Positions 25,230-33,886 of a stretch of 64,000 nt of DNA are shown here, piece after piece. The translations under genes and the position numbers were made by a program. Source of the stretch: Betaproteobacteria bacterium. Lineage in GTDB: Bacteria; Pseudomonadota; Gammaproteobacteria; Burkholderiales; Usitatibacteraceae. The first letter of the stretch is position 1; every line of letters starts with the position of its first letter. The notes below the pieces were generated by a model. The model saw only the letters and a list, made by a program, of their open reading frames with translations. It did not search any database and was not told where the DNA came from. The DNA lies in assembly GCA_016709665.1 (NCBI GenBank), contig JADJMI010000029.1, forward strand, positions 236,600 to 300,599, in the 5' to 3' direction.

Positions 25230-26129
25230 ATGGGACAAAATTCCCAAATGACGAACCCGAAGGACGAAATCGGCAGCGCCCTCCTCGCGGCGGTCCTGCA
25301 CCTGCTCAAGCCGCTGGTGCGGATCCTGCTGCGCCACGGCGTGCCGCATTCCACCTTCTCGGAAGTGGCGCGCTGGGCCTACGTCGAGGTGGCCGACAAG
25401 CACTTCGCGCTGCCGGGCAAGAAGATGACGGACTCGCGCATCTCCGTCCTCACCGGCCTCACGCGCAAGGAAGTCGCGCGCATCCGCACCGAGACGCTTC
25501 CCGAGGACACCGAGTCCTTCCAGTCGTACAACCGCGCCGCGCGGGTGGTGAGCGCCTGGGCGCTCGAGTACCCGATGGATGGCGCCGCCAGCGGCGCGAA
25601 GCCCCTGCCGCTGGAAGGCGAGCACAGCGTCGCCTCCCTCGTGAGGCGCCACAGCGGCGACATGCCGGTGCGCGCCGTGGTCGACGAGTTGCTGCGCGTG
25701 GGCGCCATCCGCGTGCGCGCGGAAGGCGACGTGGAACTGCTCAACCGCCACTACCTCCCGCCGCAGGGCGAACGTCGCAAGCTCGTTTACCTGGGCGAGG
25801 ACGCGGGCGACCTCATCTCGACCATCGCCCACAACCTCGAGGCCGCGCCGAAGGACACGTTCTTCCAGCGCAAGGTCTTCTACGACAACGTGCCCGAGCC
25901 GCAGGTCGCCGAGGCGCGCGCCGTCGCCCGTCGCCTGGGCGAGCGCACGATCGATCGGCTCCTCGTCGAACTCTCTCCCTTCGATCGCGACGTGAACCCG
26001 GGCGTAGAAGGCGAAGGCCGCGTGCGTGTCGTGACCGGCATCTATTACTACGAAGAAGCTTTCGATCCCGCATCGGCGGAAGAACCGCCGCGTGGCGCCG
26101 ACGACAGGCGCGGCCGAGGCGAGTCGTGA
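25230..26129 (+). CDS. DUF6502 family protein
   Basis: A 299-residue soluble protein of a conserved family of unknown function. Near the N-terminus are SALLAAVLHLLKPLVRILLRHGVPHSTFSEVARWAYVEVA and a helix-turn-helix-like SRISVLTGLTRKEVARI, which suggest a DNA-binding or regulatory role. In relatives it is typically followed by a DUF5666 protein, as here. The start may be ATG at 25230 or the in-frame ATG at 25248. The lead-in TGGGACAAAATTCCCA forms a small inverted repeat at the start codon. Confidence 0.78.
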   Translation: MGQNSQMTNPKDEIGSALLAAVLHLLKPLVRILLRHGVPHSTFSEVARWAYVEVADKHFALPGKKMTDSRISVLTGLTRKEVARIRTETLPEDTESFQSYNRAARVVSAWALEYPMDGAASGAKPLPLEGEHSVASLVRRHSGDMPVRAVVDELLRVGAIRVRAEGDVELLNRHYLPPQGERRKLVYLGEDAGDLISTIAHNLEAAPKDTFFQRKVFYDNVPEPQVAEARAVARRLGERTIDRLLVELSPFDRDVNPGVEGEGRVRVVTGIYYYEEAFDPASAEEPPRGADDRRGRGES

Positions 26130-26195
26130 CCGCCCGGACCCACAACCACTAGAACATCACGCGGCCGCAGGACGGGCCGATTCCTGGGGAAGCAC

Positions 26196-27599
26196 ATGAA
26201 CCGTCACCTGAACACCACGAGAAGACTCCTCGCCGGCCTCGGCCTCGCGCTCTCGCTCGCCGCCGGCACCGTCCTGGGCGGCGGCGGCGCGACGGGCACC
26301 GGATACGTCGCCTGGGGCTCCATCGACGACTTCGGCAGCATCTTCGTGAACGGCATCGAGTTCTTCACGGATACCGCGGACATCCGGATCAACGGCGAGC
26401 GGCGACCCGAAGGCGACCTGCGCATCGGCATGGTCCTCGCGGTGAACGGGACCGTCGACGCCACCGAAACCCGGGGCCAGGCGGCGAGCGTGGTGTATGC
26501 CGCGGACGCCATCGGAATCGTGGATCGCGCGCCCACCTTCACGGCGGACGGCGCGGAGTTCGGCGTTCTCGGCCAGTCGGTGCGGACCGGCGCGCGCACC
26601 ATCTTCGGCAACGTCATCGGCGTGGGCAGCCTGCGGATCGGCGACGTGGTCGAGGTGAGCGGCTATCGCACGGCCACCGGACTTCTCGCCTCCTGGGTGG
26701 AGCGCAAGCCCGCCGGCGCCTCGGCGCAGGTGAAGGGCCCCATCGCCGACGTCACGGCCTCCACGTTCACGATCGGCACGTTGACGGTGAACTACGCCGG
26801 CGCCACGTTCGAGCACCTGCCGGCCTCCGGCCTCGCCGCCGGCATGACCGTCGTCGCCCGGGGCCCCCTGCCCGCCGGCGGCACGCTCGCGGCGACCGAG
26901 GTCGAGGCGATCGCCACCGACCTTTCCGGCAGCGAAGGCGGCAGCACCTCCGGCGTCGTCACGGCCTTCGACGGCACCTCGATCCAGGTGAGCGGACAGG
27001 CGCTTCAGGTCACCGCCGCCACGAAGTTCAAGGACGGCACGCTCGCCGACCTCGTCCCGGAAGCGACGGTCAAAGTCGAGTTCGCGATCGTGGGCACGAC
27101 GCTCGTGGCCAAGCGGATCGAATTCACCCGCCTCAACGCGCCCGCGGAGGTCACGGCGCAAGTCACCGCCACCGACGGCACGACGGTCGAGCTCTTCGGG
27201 CCGGACGGCGTCACGCTCACCTTCGCCGAGAGGGCCCGGCTCGAGGACCGGAGCGGCGCGAAGGAGAGGAACCTGAAAGTCCCGGACCTTCGCGTCGGCG
27301 ACCGGATCTCGGTGCGCGGCAACCAGGTGGACGAGGCCGTTGTCGTCGTCGACCGCCTCGAGCGCACGCGCCCGGGCGCGCTCGTCACCGTGGGCGCCCG
27401 CGCGCTCAGCATCGCGGCACCGGATTTCACGCTGCTCGACACCCTCGTGCGCACGACCGCCGAAACCGCCTACGTGGACGAGAACGGCGCGGCGATCACG
27501 GCGGAGGCCTTCTTCACCCGCGCCCCCGGCCACAAGATCAGCGTGACCGGCACGGCGGTGGCGAACGTCATCACCGCGGCCATCGCGCGCATCGAATAG
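26196..27599 (+). CDS. DUF5666 repeat protein, exported
   Basis: A 467-residue exported protein made of repeated small beta domains. A signal peptide (RRLLAGLGLALSLAAGTVLGGGG) is followed by several copies of the DUF5666 unit, recognisable as G-x-V/I-x-x-V-D-G...F-x-V-x-x-x-x-V followed by L-x-x-G-x-x-V-x-V-x-G, for example near DRAPTFTADGAEFGVLG, VTASTFTIGTLTVNY and VTAFDGTSIQVSGQALQV. Function is unknown; OB-like beta barrels in a periplasmic or surface protein seem likely. It follows the DUF6502 gene by 66 bases. Confidence 0.82.
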   Translation: MNRHLNTTRRLLAGLGLALSLAAGTVLGGGGATGTGYVAWGSIDDFGSIFVNGIEFFTDTADIRINGERRPEGDLRIGMVLAVNGTVDATETRGQAASVVYAADAIGIVDRAPTFTADGAEFGVLGQSVRTGARTIFGNVIGVGSLRIGDVVEVSGYRTATGLLASWVERKPAGASAQVKGPIADVTASTFTIGTLTVNYAGATFEHLPASGLAAGMTVVARGPLPAGGTLAATEVEAIATDLSGSEGGSTSGVVTAFDGTSIQVSGQALQVTAATKFKDGTLADLVPEATVKVEFAIVGTTLVAKRIEFTRLNAPAEVTAQVTATDGTTVELFGPDGVTLTFAERARLEDRSGAKERNLKVPDLRVGDRISVRGNQVDEAVVVVDRLERTRPGALVTVGARALSIAAPDFTLLDTLVRTTAETAYVDENGAAITAEAFFTRAPGHKISVTGTAVANVITAAIARIE

Positions 27600-27625
27600 C
27601 GCGCGGCCCGGGCGGGTGCGCTTGC

Positions 27626-28372
27626 CTAGCGCCCGCCCGACACGTCGAGGATCGTCCCCGTCACGTAGGACGCATCCGGCGAAAGCAGCCACAGGATCGC
27701 CGCGGCCACTTCCTCCGGCTGCCCGCCGCGCTTCATCGGCACCAGCGCCTTCACGCGGTCCACGCGGCCCGGCTCGCCGCCGGAAGCGTGGATATCCGTG
27801 TAGATATGACCGGGCCGCACGGCGTTCACGCGAATGCCCTCCTCGGCCACTTCCTTCGCGAGCCCGATCGTCATCGTCTCGAGCGCGCCCTTGGAAGCCG
27901 CGTAGTCGACGTACTCGCCCGGCGACCCGAGGCGCGCGGCGGCGGATGACACGTTCACGATGCCTCCGCCCTCGCCGCCGTGGCGCAGCGACATGCGCTT
28001 CACCGCCTCGCGCGCGCACAGGAACGGCCCCTTCACGTTGGTCGCCAGGATGCGGTCCAGCCGCGCGGCCGTGATCGATTCCAGGCGCGACTGCAGGTCG
28101 TTCACGCCGGTGTTGTTGACGAGCGCCGCGAGCCGCCCGAGTTCGGCATCGACGCGCGCGAACATCGCGAGGATGTCCGCCTCGCGCGACACGTCGGCCT
28201 GCACGGCGATGGCCCGGCCGCCGGCCGTGACGATGTCCGCGACGACCGCGTCCGCCGCCGCCCGGTTCTCGCGGTAGTTCACGCACACCGAGTACCCGCG
28301 CGCGGCCGCGAGCCGCGCCGTCGCCGCGCCGATGCCCCGGCTCGCGCCCGTGATGAGGATGGCCTTGCCCAT
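27626..28372 (-). CDS. SDR family NAD(P)-dependent oxidoreductase
   Basis: A 248-residue classical short-chain dehydrogenase. The cofactor motif TGASRGIGAATA lies near residue 8, the structural NNTG follows around residue 90, and the catalytic triad is visible as VSSAAA ... YVDYAASKGAL (Ser, Tyr, Lys). PGHIYTDIHA replaces the common PG-x-x-x-T segment. It resembles FabG and glucose-1-dehydrogenase-like enzymes; the substrate cannot be predicted. It is convergent to the DUF5666 gene and divergent from the DUF2189 gene. Confidence 0.9.
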   Translation of the reverse strand: MGKAILITGASRGIGAATARLAAARGYSVCVNYRENRAAADAVVADIVTAGGRAIAVQADVSREADILAMFARVDAELGRLAALVNNTGVNDLQSRLESITAARLDRILATNVKGPFLCAREAVKRMSLRHGGEGGGIVNVSSAAARLGSPGEYVDYAASKGALETMTIGLAKEVAEEGIRVNAVRPGHIYTDIHASGGEPGRVDRVKALVPMKRGGQPEEVAAAILWLLSPDASYVTGTILDVSGGR

Positions 28373-28472
28373 GTCGCTCTCCGCGAAGGATTCGCCGCCA
28401 GTCTATCCGAGAGCGACGGCTGGACAGGCCGCATCCGGCCCCGGAGAATCCCCCCACGCCCGGATCGTCGCC

Positions 28473-29258
28473 ATGCCTCCCGAAACGCCCACCCCGCCCG
28501 AAGAGATTCCCGTCCGCGTCGTGCCCGCGATGCGCCCCATCGCCTGGGTGCACGCCGGGATGCGCGATTTCTCGCTCGACCGCGGCCCGAGCCTCATGCA
28601 CGGCCTCATGGTCGTGCTGGGCGGCTGGATCGTTTCCCTCCTCGCCCTCAAGTGGTGGCCGCTGCTGCCGGGCGCCTTCTCGGGCTTCGTGCTCGTGGGG
28701 CCGATCCTGTGCACCGGCCTCTACGAGATCTCGCGGCGGCGCGAAGCGGGCGAGAAGGCGGGCTTCGCCCACGTGTTCGGGGCCTGGCGCCGCGGCACGA
28801 AGCCGCTCGTGTGGATGGGCCTGGGTCTCGCCTTCGCGGGCACCGCGTGGGTGCTGGTTTCGGCGCTGCTCGTGGCCGTGTTCGTGAAGGCGCCCATCAC
28901 CGGCGCCGATTCCTTCGTGCGCTACATCGTGCTCTCGGAGGGTTCGAACCTCTACCTCGTGTGGGTGATGGCGGGCGGCTTCGGCGCCTCGCTCGTCTTC
29001 GCGATGACGGTGGTCTCGGCGCCGATGCTGCTCGAGCGCGACACGGACCTCGGGACGGCGCTCTGGGCGAGCATCCGCGCGGTGGGCGCCAATCCCGTCG
29101 CCATGGGCGTGTGGGCGACGATCATCATGGTGGCGACGGCGGTGTCGATGGCCACCGCCATGCTCGGGTTCCTCTTCACGATCCCGGTGATCGGCCACGC
29201 GACCTGGCACGCGTACCGCGACACGGTGGACGCCTCGTCGCTCCCGGAACGGGAATGA
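28473..29258 (+). CDS. DUF2189 integral membrane protein
   Basis: A 261-residue inner-membrane protein of the DUF2189 family. After PAMRPIAWVHAGMRDFSLDRGPSLMHGL, a typical N-terminal region, come about six hydrophobic segments, and GPILCTGLYEISRRRE is conserved in the family. The function is unknown; the family is common in alpha- and betaproteobacteria. ATG at 28473 is chosen over an upstream in-frame start at 28332, which overlaps the divergent SDR gene. It overlaps the DUF2788 gene by 4 bases. Confidence 0.85.
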   Translation: MPPETPTPPEEIPVRVVPAMRPIAWVHAGMRDFSLDRGPSLMHGLMVVLGGWIVSLLALKWWPLLPGAFSGFVLVGPILCTGLYEISRRREAGEKAGFAHVFGAWRRGTKPLVWMGLGLAFAGTAWVLVSALLVAVFVKAPITGADSFVRYIVLSEGSNLYLVWVMAGGFGASLVFAMTVVSAPMLLERDTDLGTALWASIRAVGANPVAMGVWATIIMVATAVSMATAMLGFLFTIPVIGHATWHAYRDTVDASSLPERE

Positions 29259-29473
29259 ACACCCTCTTCGGCTACACCGAGGCGCAGATCGCCGAGTTCG
29301 GCACCACCTTCGGCGTGGGCGGGTTCATCCTGTTCATGCTCTTCATCATCGGCAATCTGGCGAAGGAATCGAAGGCCGGCAAGTTCGGCACCTTCATCCT
29401 GTTCTTCGTTCTGGCGTTCGGGATCCTGGGCTTCGTCGCGAAGAACGTGATCCAGTGGCTGCTGAAGATCTAG
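29255..29473 (+). CDS. DUF2788 small membrane protein
   Basis: A 72-residue protein with two hydrophobic segments separated by a short charged linker (NLAKESKAGKFG). The opening TEAQIAEFGTTFGVGGFILFMLFII is typical of DUF2788, a betaproteobacterial family of unknown function. Its ATG at 29255 overlaps the DUF2189 stop, so the two membrane proteins are probably made together. Confidence 0.85.
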   Translation: MNTLFGYTEAQIAEFGTTFGVGGFILFMLFIIGNLAKESKAGKFGTFILFFVLAFGILGFVAKNVIQWLLKI

Positions 29474-29480
29474 CGCCGGC

Positions 29481-29954
29481 TCAGGCCGCGAGCGCTTTCG
29501 CGAGCGTCTCGCCCGTCGCGCTCATCGCCTGGGCGAAGCCCGCCACGAAGCGCGCCTGCACGGGCCGGATCGCGAAGAACGCGAAATCCCCGAAGCTCGT
29601 GAGCGGGCCGGCCTCGGGGAATCGCGCGAGGTAGGCGGCGCGGGCCCGGGCTTCCTCCGGCGAGCCGCGCGGGCACTGCGTCGCCTCGCCCTGCACGGAC
29701 ACGCGAGCGAGGGCCTGCGTGTCCGTGCCCTCGCCTTCGGCCTGCATCACGAGCAGCGAGACGCGCGGATCGGCGCGCATGTCCTTCGTGTGCCCGGCCA
29801 GGCCGCTCACGTGCACGACGAACGCCGAGCCGTCCGGCAGCAGCGCGAAGGGCGCCATCGACACGAAGGGCGCGCCCTCGTGCAACGTGCCGAGCGCCGC
29901 GGCGGTGCGCCCGTGGACGAGCGCCCGCAGCTTGGCGGCGTGCTCCGGGCTCAC
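29481..29954 (-). CDS. Pyridoxamine 5'-phosphate oxidase-like flavin-binding protein (HugZ-like)
   Basis: A 157-residue split-barrel FMN-binding domain protein. AALGTLHEGAPFVSMAPFALLPDGSAFVVHVSGLAGHTKDM is the typical FMN-binding half, followed by RVSLLVMQAEGEGTDTQALARVSVQGEA. Relatives include haem-utilisation HugZ proteins and general pyridoxamine phosphate oxidase-like proteins; the HugZ C-terminal DUF2470 domain is not present. It overlaps the stop of the upstream binding lipoprotein gene by 4 bases. Confidence 0.85.
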   Translation of the reverse strand: MSPEHAAKLRALVHGRTAAALGTLHEGAPFVSMAPFALLPDGSAFVVHVSGLAGHTKDMRADPRVSLLVMQAEGEGTDTQALARVSVQGEATQCPRGSPEEARARAAYLARFPEAGPLTSFGDFAFFAIRPVQARFVAGFAQAMSATGETLAKALAA

Positions 29955-30742
29955 GGGCCCGCGGGCGGGGCGACCATGGCCCCCTCGATGCCATGGCGCC
30001 TGAGGGCATCGGCCACGAAGCCGGAGGACTTCATCTCCTCGACGAACGCCGACAGGTACTTCGCGCCTGCCTCCTTGCCGCGCGCCATCCCCATCGCCTG
30101 GTTGATCACCATGAAGCGCCCCGGCAGCAGGCGCAGCCCCGGCACGCGCTTCAGGTCCTTCTCGAGCTGCTGCTTGACGCCGGCGGCCACCTCGAACTTG
30201 TTGGCGAGGAAGTGATCGACGACGGCCTGGGAGGTGGCCGCGCGCTCGAGTTTCGCCTTCTTGAGCTCGCGCGAAAGGTAGAGGTCGTAGGCGCTGCGCA
30301 CGGCCACCACGACGCGTACGCCGTCGCGGTCCACCTCCTCGTTGGCCTTGAGGGGCGACTCGTTGCGCACGAGGTAGGCGCCCTCGATCTGGACGTAGGG
30401 CGCCGTGTACGCGGTGGTCGTCGCGCGCGCGGGATCGATGGCGAAGAAGCCCACGTCCACCCGCCCCTGGGCCAGCGCGTCGACGGACCCCATCGCGGCC
30501 TTCACCACGACGAGTTCCACCTCGACGCCCAGGCGGCGCGCGAGCTCGCGGGCGATGTCGACGGAGACGCCGGCGGGCTGTCCGCCGGCGTCCGTCTTCG
30601 CGAGGACGGCGTTGCCGAGGTTGATGACGGCGCGAAGCTTGCCGGTGGGAGCGAGATCGGTGACGGCGGCGGAAGGGGCCATGGGCGTAGTTGCGCAGGA
30701 AGTGAGAAGGAGGGCGGCGGCGGCGAGGGTGGCTCGGATCAA
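29951..30742 (-). CDS. Family 3 solute-binding lipoprotein (amino-acid-type)
   Basis: A 263-residue periplasmic binding protein of the SBP_bac_3 type: GKLRAVINLGNAVLAKTDAGGQPAGVSVDIARELARRLGVEVELV, then GRVDVGFFAIDPAR and YLVRNESPLK. The N-terminus ends LLLTSC, a lipoprotein signal. No ABC permease or ATPase is adjacent, so it is an orphan, or acts as a sensor or a catalytic relative such as a dehydratase. TTG at 30742 is the start used because no ATG or GTG places the signal peptide well. Confidence 0.8.
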   Translation of the reverse strand: MIRATLAAAALLLTSCATTPMAPSAAVTDLAPTGKLRAVINLGNAVLAKTDAGGQPAGVSVDIARELARRLGVEVELVVVKAAMGSVDALAQGRVDVGFFAIDPARATTTAYTAPYVQIEGAYLVRNESPLKANEEVDRDGVRVVVAVRSAYDLYLSRELKKAKLERAATSQAVVDHFLANKFEVAAGVKQQLEKDLKRVPGLRLLPGRFMVINQAMGMARGKEAGAKYLSAFVEEMKSSGFVADALRRHGIEGAMVAPPAGP

Positions 30743-30756
30743 GGCGGCTCCGGAGG

Positions 30757-31140
30757 TCAGGGTTCGTAATTCGAGACTTCGACGAGATTGCCGTCGGGAT
30801 CGCGAAAATACACCGATCGGATGGGTCCCGTCGCGCCGGTCTTGGGAACGGGGCCCTGTTCGATCGGCACGCCGCAGGCGCCGAGGTGCGAAATCACCCG
30901 ATCGAGCGGTTCGGAAGTGATGAGGCAGAAATCCGCCGTGCCCGGCAGCGCCGTGCGCGCCTTGGGCTCGTACTCCCTGCCGGCCGGGTGCAGGTTGATC
31001 TTCTGGCTGCCGAAGGCGAGGCCGCGGCGGCCGCCGGCGAAGGTGACGGGCTCCATGCCCAGCACGCTCGAATAGAAATCGCACGTGGCTTGCGGGTCCT
31101 TCACCGTGATCACGAAATGGTCGATGCGGTCGATCTTCAT
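30757..31140 (-). CDS. VOC family protein (glyoxalase/dioxygenase fold)
   Basis: A 127-residue single-domain vicinal oxygen chelate protein. It starts IDRIDHFVITVKDPQATCDFYSSVLGMEPV and ends SVYFRDPDGNLVEVSNYE, with metal-ligand positions His8 and a C-terminal Glu. The family includes fosfomycin resistance proteins, glyoxalases and dioxygenases, so the exact reaction is open. ATG at 31140 puts the conserved DHF motif near the start. The longer upstream reading is a shadow. Confidence 0.88.
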   Translation of the reverse strand: MKIDRIDHFVITVKDPQATCDFYSSVLGMEPVTFAGGRRGLAFGSQKINLHPAGREYEPKARTALPGTADFCLITSEPLDRVISHLGACGVPIEQGPVPKTGATGPIRSVYFRDPDGNLVEVSNYEP

Positions 31141-31333
31141 GGGCCTTCGTCCTGTCCGGGCTCCCCGGCAGGGCCGGGGAGGAAGCGCCGATTCTAGCGT
31201 GCCGCCGGAATGGGCCATCGCCCCCGGGCGTTTACCCCCGGATGGGCCCGTCCCCGGGGCGCGGCAAATGACCCGACGGCCCTTTCGCGTCACCATTACA
31301 ATGCCCGTTCCGTCCGCTCGCGAGAGCCCCACC

Positions 31334-33392
31334 ATGAACGCCGCGACCGCCCCCGTGCCCATCCGCAGCCTGCGCGAGCTCATCGACTGGCCGGCGCGCC
31401 TCCACCAGCACGCCATCGGGCTCGCGGCGGTCGCCTTCCTCGCGATCTACGGCCGCCTCGTCTGCCCGTTCATCGCCGGCATCCAGGTTCCCGACCTGCT
31501 TCGCAACCTCCTGCTCGTGTGGGTGGCGCAGGTCGCCATCCGCGAAAGCCTCAACTTCAGCTTCGGCACCCCGCCGACCACGCGCTCCCTCGCGCGGCAC
31601 GGCTACCTCCTCGCGCTCGCCACCTGGGGCCTCACGGGCTTCCTCGCGCTCGTCGTGCACGCCATCCGCTACGAGGATTTCCCGATCCACAGCCACGTGA
31701 AGCTCCTCTCGGGCTACTGGCTCATCGGCGGCGGCATCCTCGCGCAGTGGGAATTCGTGATGCTCGAGAACCTCGCGCGCAAGCGCGCGGTGCGCTACGT
31801 GAACGCCGAGCAGTACCTGGAACGCATCACGCGCCGCGTCATGGAGGGGTTCGTCCTCTTCACGCTCGTGCCGAGCGCGGCGATGGCGCTCACGATGGCG
31901 CGCTACAAGTACGAGGGGCTCGTCGACCGCGGCATGGTGATCGAGATCTCCTTCCTGGGCGGCTTCTGCGTCCTGCTCGCCCTCGCCGTCTCCATCAAGT
32001 TCGGCAGGAGCCTCCAGCACGACGCGGAATCGGTCCTCGAGGGCACGCGGCGCATGGCGCGCGGCGAGCGCAACGTGCAGCTCGACACCTCGCGCCTGGA
32101 CGAGTTCGGCGCGGTGGCCTCCGGCATCAACGGCATGTACCGCGAGCTCGAGTCGAAGACGCGGCGCCTGGAATCGCAGCTCGTCGAGAAGGACGCGATG
32201 ACCCGGGTCTCGCTCGCCATGAGCTCCGTGATGGCGGTGGACCGAATCCTCGACCTCATCGTCGAGAACGCCAAGGTCGTCACGCGCGCCGAGGCGAGCT
32301 CGCTCCTGCTGCTCGACGAGACCACCGGCAACCTGCGCTTCCACGTCGCCAAGGGCGCCGCGGCCGAGGGGCTCGCGAGCGCCGTGGTGAAGCCCGGCAA
32401 GGGCATCGTCGGCCACGTCGCCGCCACCGGGGGAGCCGCTCCTCATCGCCGACGCCTACGCCGACCCGCACTTCGACCGCTCGATGGACGAGAAGACGGG
32501 CTTTCGCACGCGCACGCTGCTCACCGCCCCCATGATCTCCAAGGGCCAGGTGATCGGCGTGGTGCAGGTCGTGAACAAGGCCGGCGCCGAGAGCTTCGAC
32601 AAGGACGACCTCTACCTGCTCGAGGCTTTCGCCGCCCAGGCCGCCGTCTCGCTCGAGAACGCCCGGCTGCTGGAAGCGACGCGCAAGATGGCCGAGGACC
32701 TGCGCATCGCCCTCGAACGCGAGAGGAACCTCACCATCGAGAAGGAAAAGATGGGCGCCTACATGTCCAAGGCGGTGGTCGACGAGATATCGAGGAACCG
32801 CGAGCAGGCCCTCGCCCTGGGCGGCAAGACGGTGCGCGCGACCATCCTCTTCTCCGACATCAAGGGGTTCACCTCGCTCTCGGAGCGGCTGGACCCGCAG
32901 GAAACCGTCACCTTCCTCAACGTCTACATGACGGCGATGACGCAGATCATCGAGGCCGAGGGGGGCCTGGTCGACAAGTTCATCGGCGACGGCATCATGG
33001 CCGTCTTCACCGAGGCGAGCGCGGGCCAGAACCACGCCGCCGCGGCCGTGCGCGCCGGCGTGAAGATGCAGCGCCGCCTGGCGAAGATGCGCGGCGAGGA
33101 GCCCGTGTGCGCCAACCTGCAGATGCGCGTGGGCGTGAACACCGGCGACGTCGTGGCCGGCAACATCGGCAGCCAGACGCGCATGGACTACACCGTCATC
33201 GGCGACAACGTGAACGTCGCCTCGCGCATCGAAGGCGCGTGCAAGCCCGACTGCGTGATGGTGAGCGCCACCACCTGGGAACGGGTGCACGGCGAGTTCC
33301 CCGGCGGCATGCCGGCGGAGATCCGCGTGAAGAACCGGGAGGAGCCGGTGAGCACCTTCCTCATCGACCCGTCGGTCGGCGCGCCCGCCTAG
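31334..33392 (+). pseudogene. Membrane-anchored HAMP-GAF-class III nucleotide cyclase, broken by a +1 frameshift
   Basis: Two in-line frames together make one protein of about 685 residues: about six N-terminal membrane spans, a HAMP-like segment (RRMARGERNVQLDTSRLDEFG), a GAF domain, a coiled linker and a class III cyclase domain with FSDIKGFTSLSE, VDKFIGDGIMAVF and NTGDVVAGNIGS. The first frame is lost within the GAF domain at GGGGG 32429-32433, where removing one G restores GHVAATGEPLLIADAYADPHFDRS. The C-terminal frame is open to 33392. It would make cAMP or cGMP. Sequencing error in the G-run is a real alternative to decay. Confidence 0.85.
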
Positions 33393-33886
33393 TCCAGCTT
33401 CGCGACCATCAGCCGGTAGTCCGGCCCCGGGTCGCCCGCGTGGCGGAACCCGCATTGCTCGTAGAGGTGACGCGCCGGGTTGCGCGCGTGCACCGTCAGC
33501 GCCACCTGCGCGATGCCCCTCGCCTTCGCTTGCGCGAGCGCCGCCCGCATGAGCCGGCCGCCGTAGCCGCGGCCCTGGTGGCCGGGCATCACCGCGATGC
33601 CCAGTTGCGGCGTGGCGTCGTCCACGTACGCGAGCCCCTTGCGATCCGGCACCAGGCGCATCCAGCACGCGCCGACGGGCTGCGCCTCGCCCTCGAGCTC
33701 GCCGCACACGCCGATGTCGGTGTCGCGGCCCCAGCCCTCGGCGTAGATCTGCACGCCGGGATGCTCGAGCACTTCGCGCGGGCGCAGCGGCGCGGGCGGC
33801 GGGTCCCACAGCGCGACGTGCAGGGCGTTCCAGAGGAAATCCTGGTCGGCGGCGACGAGCGGGCGGATCGAAAGCGGCGGATTCAT
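33389..33886 (-). CDS. GNAT family N-acetyltransferase
   Basis: A 165-residue GNAT domain: LSIRPLVAADQDFLWNALHVALWDPP at the start, then the acetyl-CoA loop MPGHQGRGYGGRLMRAAL and HARNPARHLYEQCGFRHAG. It is full length. The substrate is unknown. Its ATG at 33886 overlaps the stop of the next gene by 4 bases (ATGA), and its own stop overlaps the end of the convergent cyclase gene by 4 bases. Confidence 0.88.
   Translation of the reverse strand: MNPPLSIRPLVAADQDFLWNALHVALWDPPPAPLRPREVLEHPGVQIYAEGWGRDTDIGVCGELEGEAQPVGACWMRLVPDRKGLAYVDDATPQLGIAVMPGHQGRGYGGRLMRAALAQAKARGIAQVALTVHARNPARHLYEQCGFRHAGDPGPDYRLMVAKLD

Noticed and set aside
26157..29210. 1017-codon open frame on the minus strand
   Set aside because: It runs through the DUF5666, SDR and DUF2189 genes with low-complexity Arg/His/Gly-rich product; it is a GC-driven shadow frame.
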